Assembly: GCA_030695265.1 (NCBI GenBank)
Contig: JAUYTA010000610.1
Location: forward strand, 1-7,193
Origin: Bacteroidota bacterium
GTDB taxonomy: Bacteria > Bacteroidota > Bacteroidia > Bacteroidales > Prolixibacteraceae
Direction: 5' to 3'
Length of the DNA stretch: 7,193 nucleotides
Position numbers and translations under genes: made by a program
Shown here: piece by piece, positions 5,765-7,193 of the stretch
Numbering within the stretch: the first letter of the stretch is position 1
Layout: each line of letters opens with the position of its first letter
The notes under the pieces: generated by a model
The model's input: only the letters and a program-made list of their open reading frames with translations
Told to the model about the DNA's origin: nothing
Databases searched by the model: none

Positions 5765-5795
5765 TTGCTAAACTATTTTAGGTAAAGTTAAAAGT

Positions 5796-6587
5796 TTACC
5801 CCAGATGTTTGTTCACAATCCCGTAAAATTCATCAAAATAATTGGCATTGCAGGCAATCATTTCGCCACCGAATAAATCCTTTTCGCCTCCATTAAAATC
5901 ACAAACTTTGCCACCCGCCTGTTTTACGATGATGATTCCGGCAGCCACATCCCACGAATGCAGAGCATGTTCGTAAAACCCTTCAAATCTTCCGGCAGCA
6001 ACATAAGCCATATCAGCAGCAGCTGATCCCAACCGGCGCATCCCATGCGAATTTCGCATAAAGAAATTCATTGCTTCCAGATAATTATCGAGCTTCGAAA
6101 AGTCGTAATACGGAAAACCGGTGGCAATAAGCGCATCAGCAGTTGTGGCGGCTCCTGAAACCTGAATCTCATTTCCGTTCAGATAAGCTTTGCTGCCTTT
6201 CCAGGCGTAAAACATTTCGTTCAGATTAATTTCATAAATTACACCAAGCACAATTTCATGATCTTCCATCAGGGCAATGCTCACCGCAAAGGGTGAAATT
6301 CCATGAATGTAATTGGTAGTTCCATCCAGCGGATCAATCACCCAACGGTACTTTTCACCATTGTCAACAGCAGTGCCTTCTTCAGCAATAAAACCTGAAC
6401 CGGGCAGTAATTCACGAAGGGCATTAACGATGCGGGTTTCAGCAGTTTTGTCCACGTAAGTCACCATGTCCGATTTTCCTTTGTGAATAATATCTTCGGA
6501 TGTAAATTTCAGGCGTTCTTCAAAAATAAACCGGCCAACTTCTCGGGTCAGCCACTGCACTTGCGTGCAAAGTATTTCAAGATTCAT
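5796..6587 (-). CDS. Inositol-monophosphatase-family phosphatase (SuhB-like)
   Basis: The 263-residue protein is a magnesium-dependent phosphatase of the IMPase/FBPase superfamily, which removes phosphate from inositol monophosphate or related sugar or nucleotide phosphates. Metal-site motifs are clear: GFIAEEG (65-71) with E69/E70, WVIDPLDGTTNYIHG (82-96) with D85 and D88, and HSWDVAAGIIIVKQAGG (210-226) with D213. Length is typical. In many bacteria SuhB also has a role in ribosomal RNA transcription and assembly; whether this protein does cannot be told from sequence, and CysQ-like 3'-phosphoadenosine phosphatase activity is an alternative. The gene follows the PhoH-family gene by 18 bp on the same strand and is probably cotranscribed. 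The ATG at 6587 is chosen because it opens with the conserved N-terminal helix, MNLEILCTQVQWLTREVG. Confidence 0.93.
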   Translation of the reverse strand: MNLEILCTQVQWLTREVGRFIFEERLKFTSEDIIHKGKSDMVTYVDKTAETRIVNALRELLPGSGFIAEEGTAVDNGEKYRWVIDPLDGTTNYIHGISPFAVSIALMEDHEIVLGVIYEINLNEMFYAWKGSKAYLNGNEIQVSGAATTADALIATGFPYYDFSKLDNYLEAMNFFMRNSHGMRRLGSAAADMAYVAAGRFEGFYEHALHSWDVAAGIIIVKQAGGKVCDFNGGEKDLFGGEMIACNANYFDEFYGIVNKHLG

Positions 6588-6605
6588 AGTATTTGTTTAA
6601 ATAAT

Positions 6606-7193
6606 TTAGAGCAAATCACTCGCGAGTTCAGCCAAATAACTACGTTCACCTTTAATCAGGTTAACATGTGCAAAAATCTCATGATTTTTCATTTTCTCTG
6701 TCATGTAAGCCAAACCGTTCGATTTCATATCGAGGTAAGGCGAGTCGATTTGCTGAAGGTCGCCAGTAAATATCAGTTTTGTACCTTCACCTGCACGGGT
6801 AATAATGGTTTTTATTTCGTGGGGGGTGAGGTTTTGTGCTTCGTCGATAATGAAATATGAATTGGATAAACTTCGTCCCCTGATATATGCCAAAGGTGTG
6901 ATAATCAACTTCTCTTCCTTTAAAAGTTCCTCGATCTTCTGGAATTCGGTGCTTCGCGTATTGTAGCTGTGCTTGATGACCGAGAGGTTGTCGAAAAGAG
7001 GTTGCATATATGGGCTTATTTTTTCCTGCGCATCTCCGGGCAGGTAACCCAAATCGCGGTTGCTCAGTGCGACAATTGGACGGGCCAGCAATATCTGTCC
7101 GAAGTTTTTGTGCTGTTCGAGGGCAGCTGCCAGCGCCAGCAATGTTTTACCTGTTCCGGCTTTTCCGGTAAGTGCGACCAGTTTAATTTCAGG
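6606..7193 (-). CDS. PhoH-family ATPase, C-terminal part (N-terminus beyond the right edge)
   Basis: The frame is open to the window edge, giving 195 residues of a PhoH domain. Walker [11 protein letters not shown], lies at the very start (encoded about 7143-7169). It is followed by [31 protein letters not shown] (in part: [18 protein letters not shown]), the segment characteristic of PhoH/YlaK proteins, then [16 protein letters not shown] as Walker B and [16 protein letters not shown] as the sensor region. The C-terminus ends [17 protein letters not shown]. PhoH proteins are cytoplasmic nucleoside triphosphatases, and many members have a fused N-terminal PIN ribonuclease domain and act on RNA. 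The YLPGD and GDLQQID details fit the PIN-PhoH subgroup, but the PIN domain would lie outside the window. An internal TTG at 7142 is not a start, since it would cut through the P-loop. Confidence 0.93.
   Translation of the reverse strand, partial: PEIKLVALTGKAGTGKTLLALAAALEQHKNFGQILLARPIVALSNRDLGYLPGDAQEKISPYMQPLFDNLSVIKHSYNTRSTEFQKIEELLKEEKLIITPLAYIRGRSLSNSYFIIDEAQNLTPHEIKTIITRAGEGTKLIFTGDLQQIDSPYLDMKSNGLAYMTEKMKNHEIFAHVNLIKGERSYLAELASDLL

Noticed and set aside
5781..5800. Near-palindrome ggtaaa...tttacc at the suhB-like stop codon, a possible terminator
   Set aside because: Only six paired bases at the ends with an A/T-rich centre and no following T-run on the transcribed strand; too weak to call.

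Overview
The window looks like chromosomal DNA of a Bacteroidota bacterium, probably near the Marinilabiliales/Prolixibacteraceae. That placement is inferred from protein style: an ECF sigma factor beside a DUF6249-like membrane protein, a DUF5522 protein, a PIN-PhoH-type ATPase, and spacers filled with short degenerate tandem repeats. No rRNA, tRNA, CRISPR array or insertion sequence was seen. Nearly all genes lie on the minus strand; the one clear plus-strand gene is a small membrane protein at 813-1190.

Layout, left to right. (1) 1-1190 is a small regulatory locus. An ECF sigma factor (97-678, minus) is translationally coupled to the start of a probable sigma-regulator gene that leaves the window (1-107, minus). 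It is divergent from a three-helix DUF6249-like protein (813-1190, plus). The 134-bp space between them carries a 10-bp inverted repeat and a 10-bp palindrome. (2) 1191-1265 is a long imperfect inverted repeat between two convergent genes. (3) 1268-3542 is a minus-strand run of glycosyltransferase 2, a DUF5522 four-cysteine protein and fmt (methionyl-tRNA formyltransferase). (4) 3543-3689 is a spacer made of two different minisatellites. (5) 3690-4160 is an unrecognised helical protein. (6) 4196-5764 is an accessory module: an intact RecF/OLD-like AAA ATPase and, overlapping its stop by an ATGA junction, the remains of a partner gene. The partner's beginning and end survive in different frames, and its middle appears to be missing. 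(7) 5796-7193 holds an inositol-monophosphatase-family (SuhB-like) gene and the C-terminal part of a PhoH-family ATPase that enters from the right edge.

The genes from phoH to fmt are co-directional with short gaps, so much of the block could be read as one or a few transcripts. The ATPase pair is the odd part. It sits among housekeeping genes, is locally very AT-rich, and resembles two-gene ATPase/effector modules found in defence islands. Its second gene seems broken, which suggests a decaying defence system that still keeps its ATPase. This is the most interesting observation in the window, but the family length used to call the deletion comes from memory and needs an alignment.
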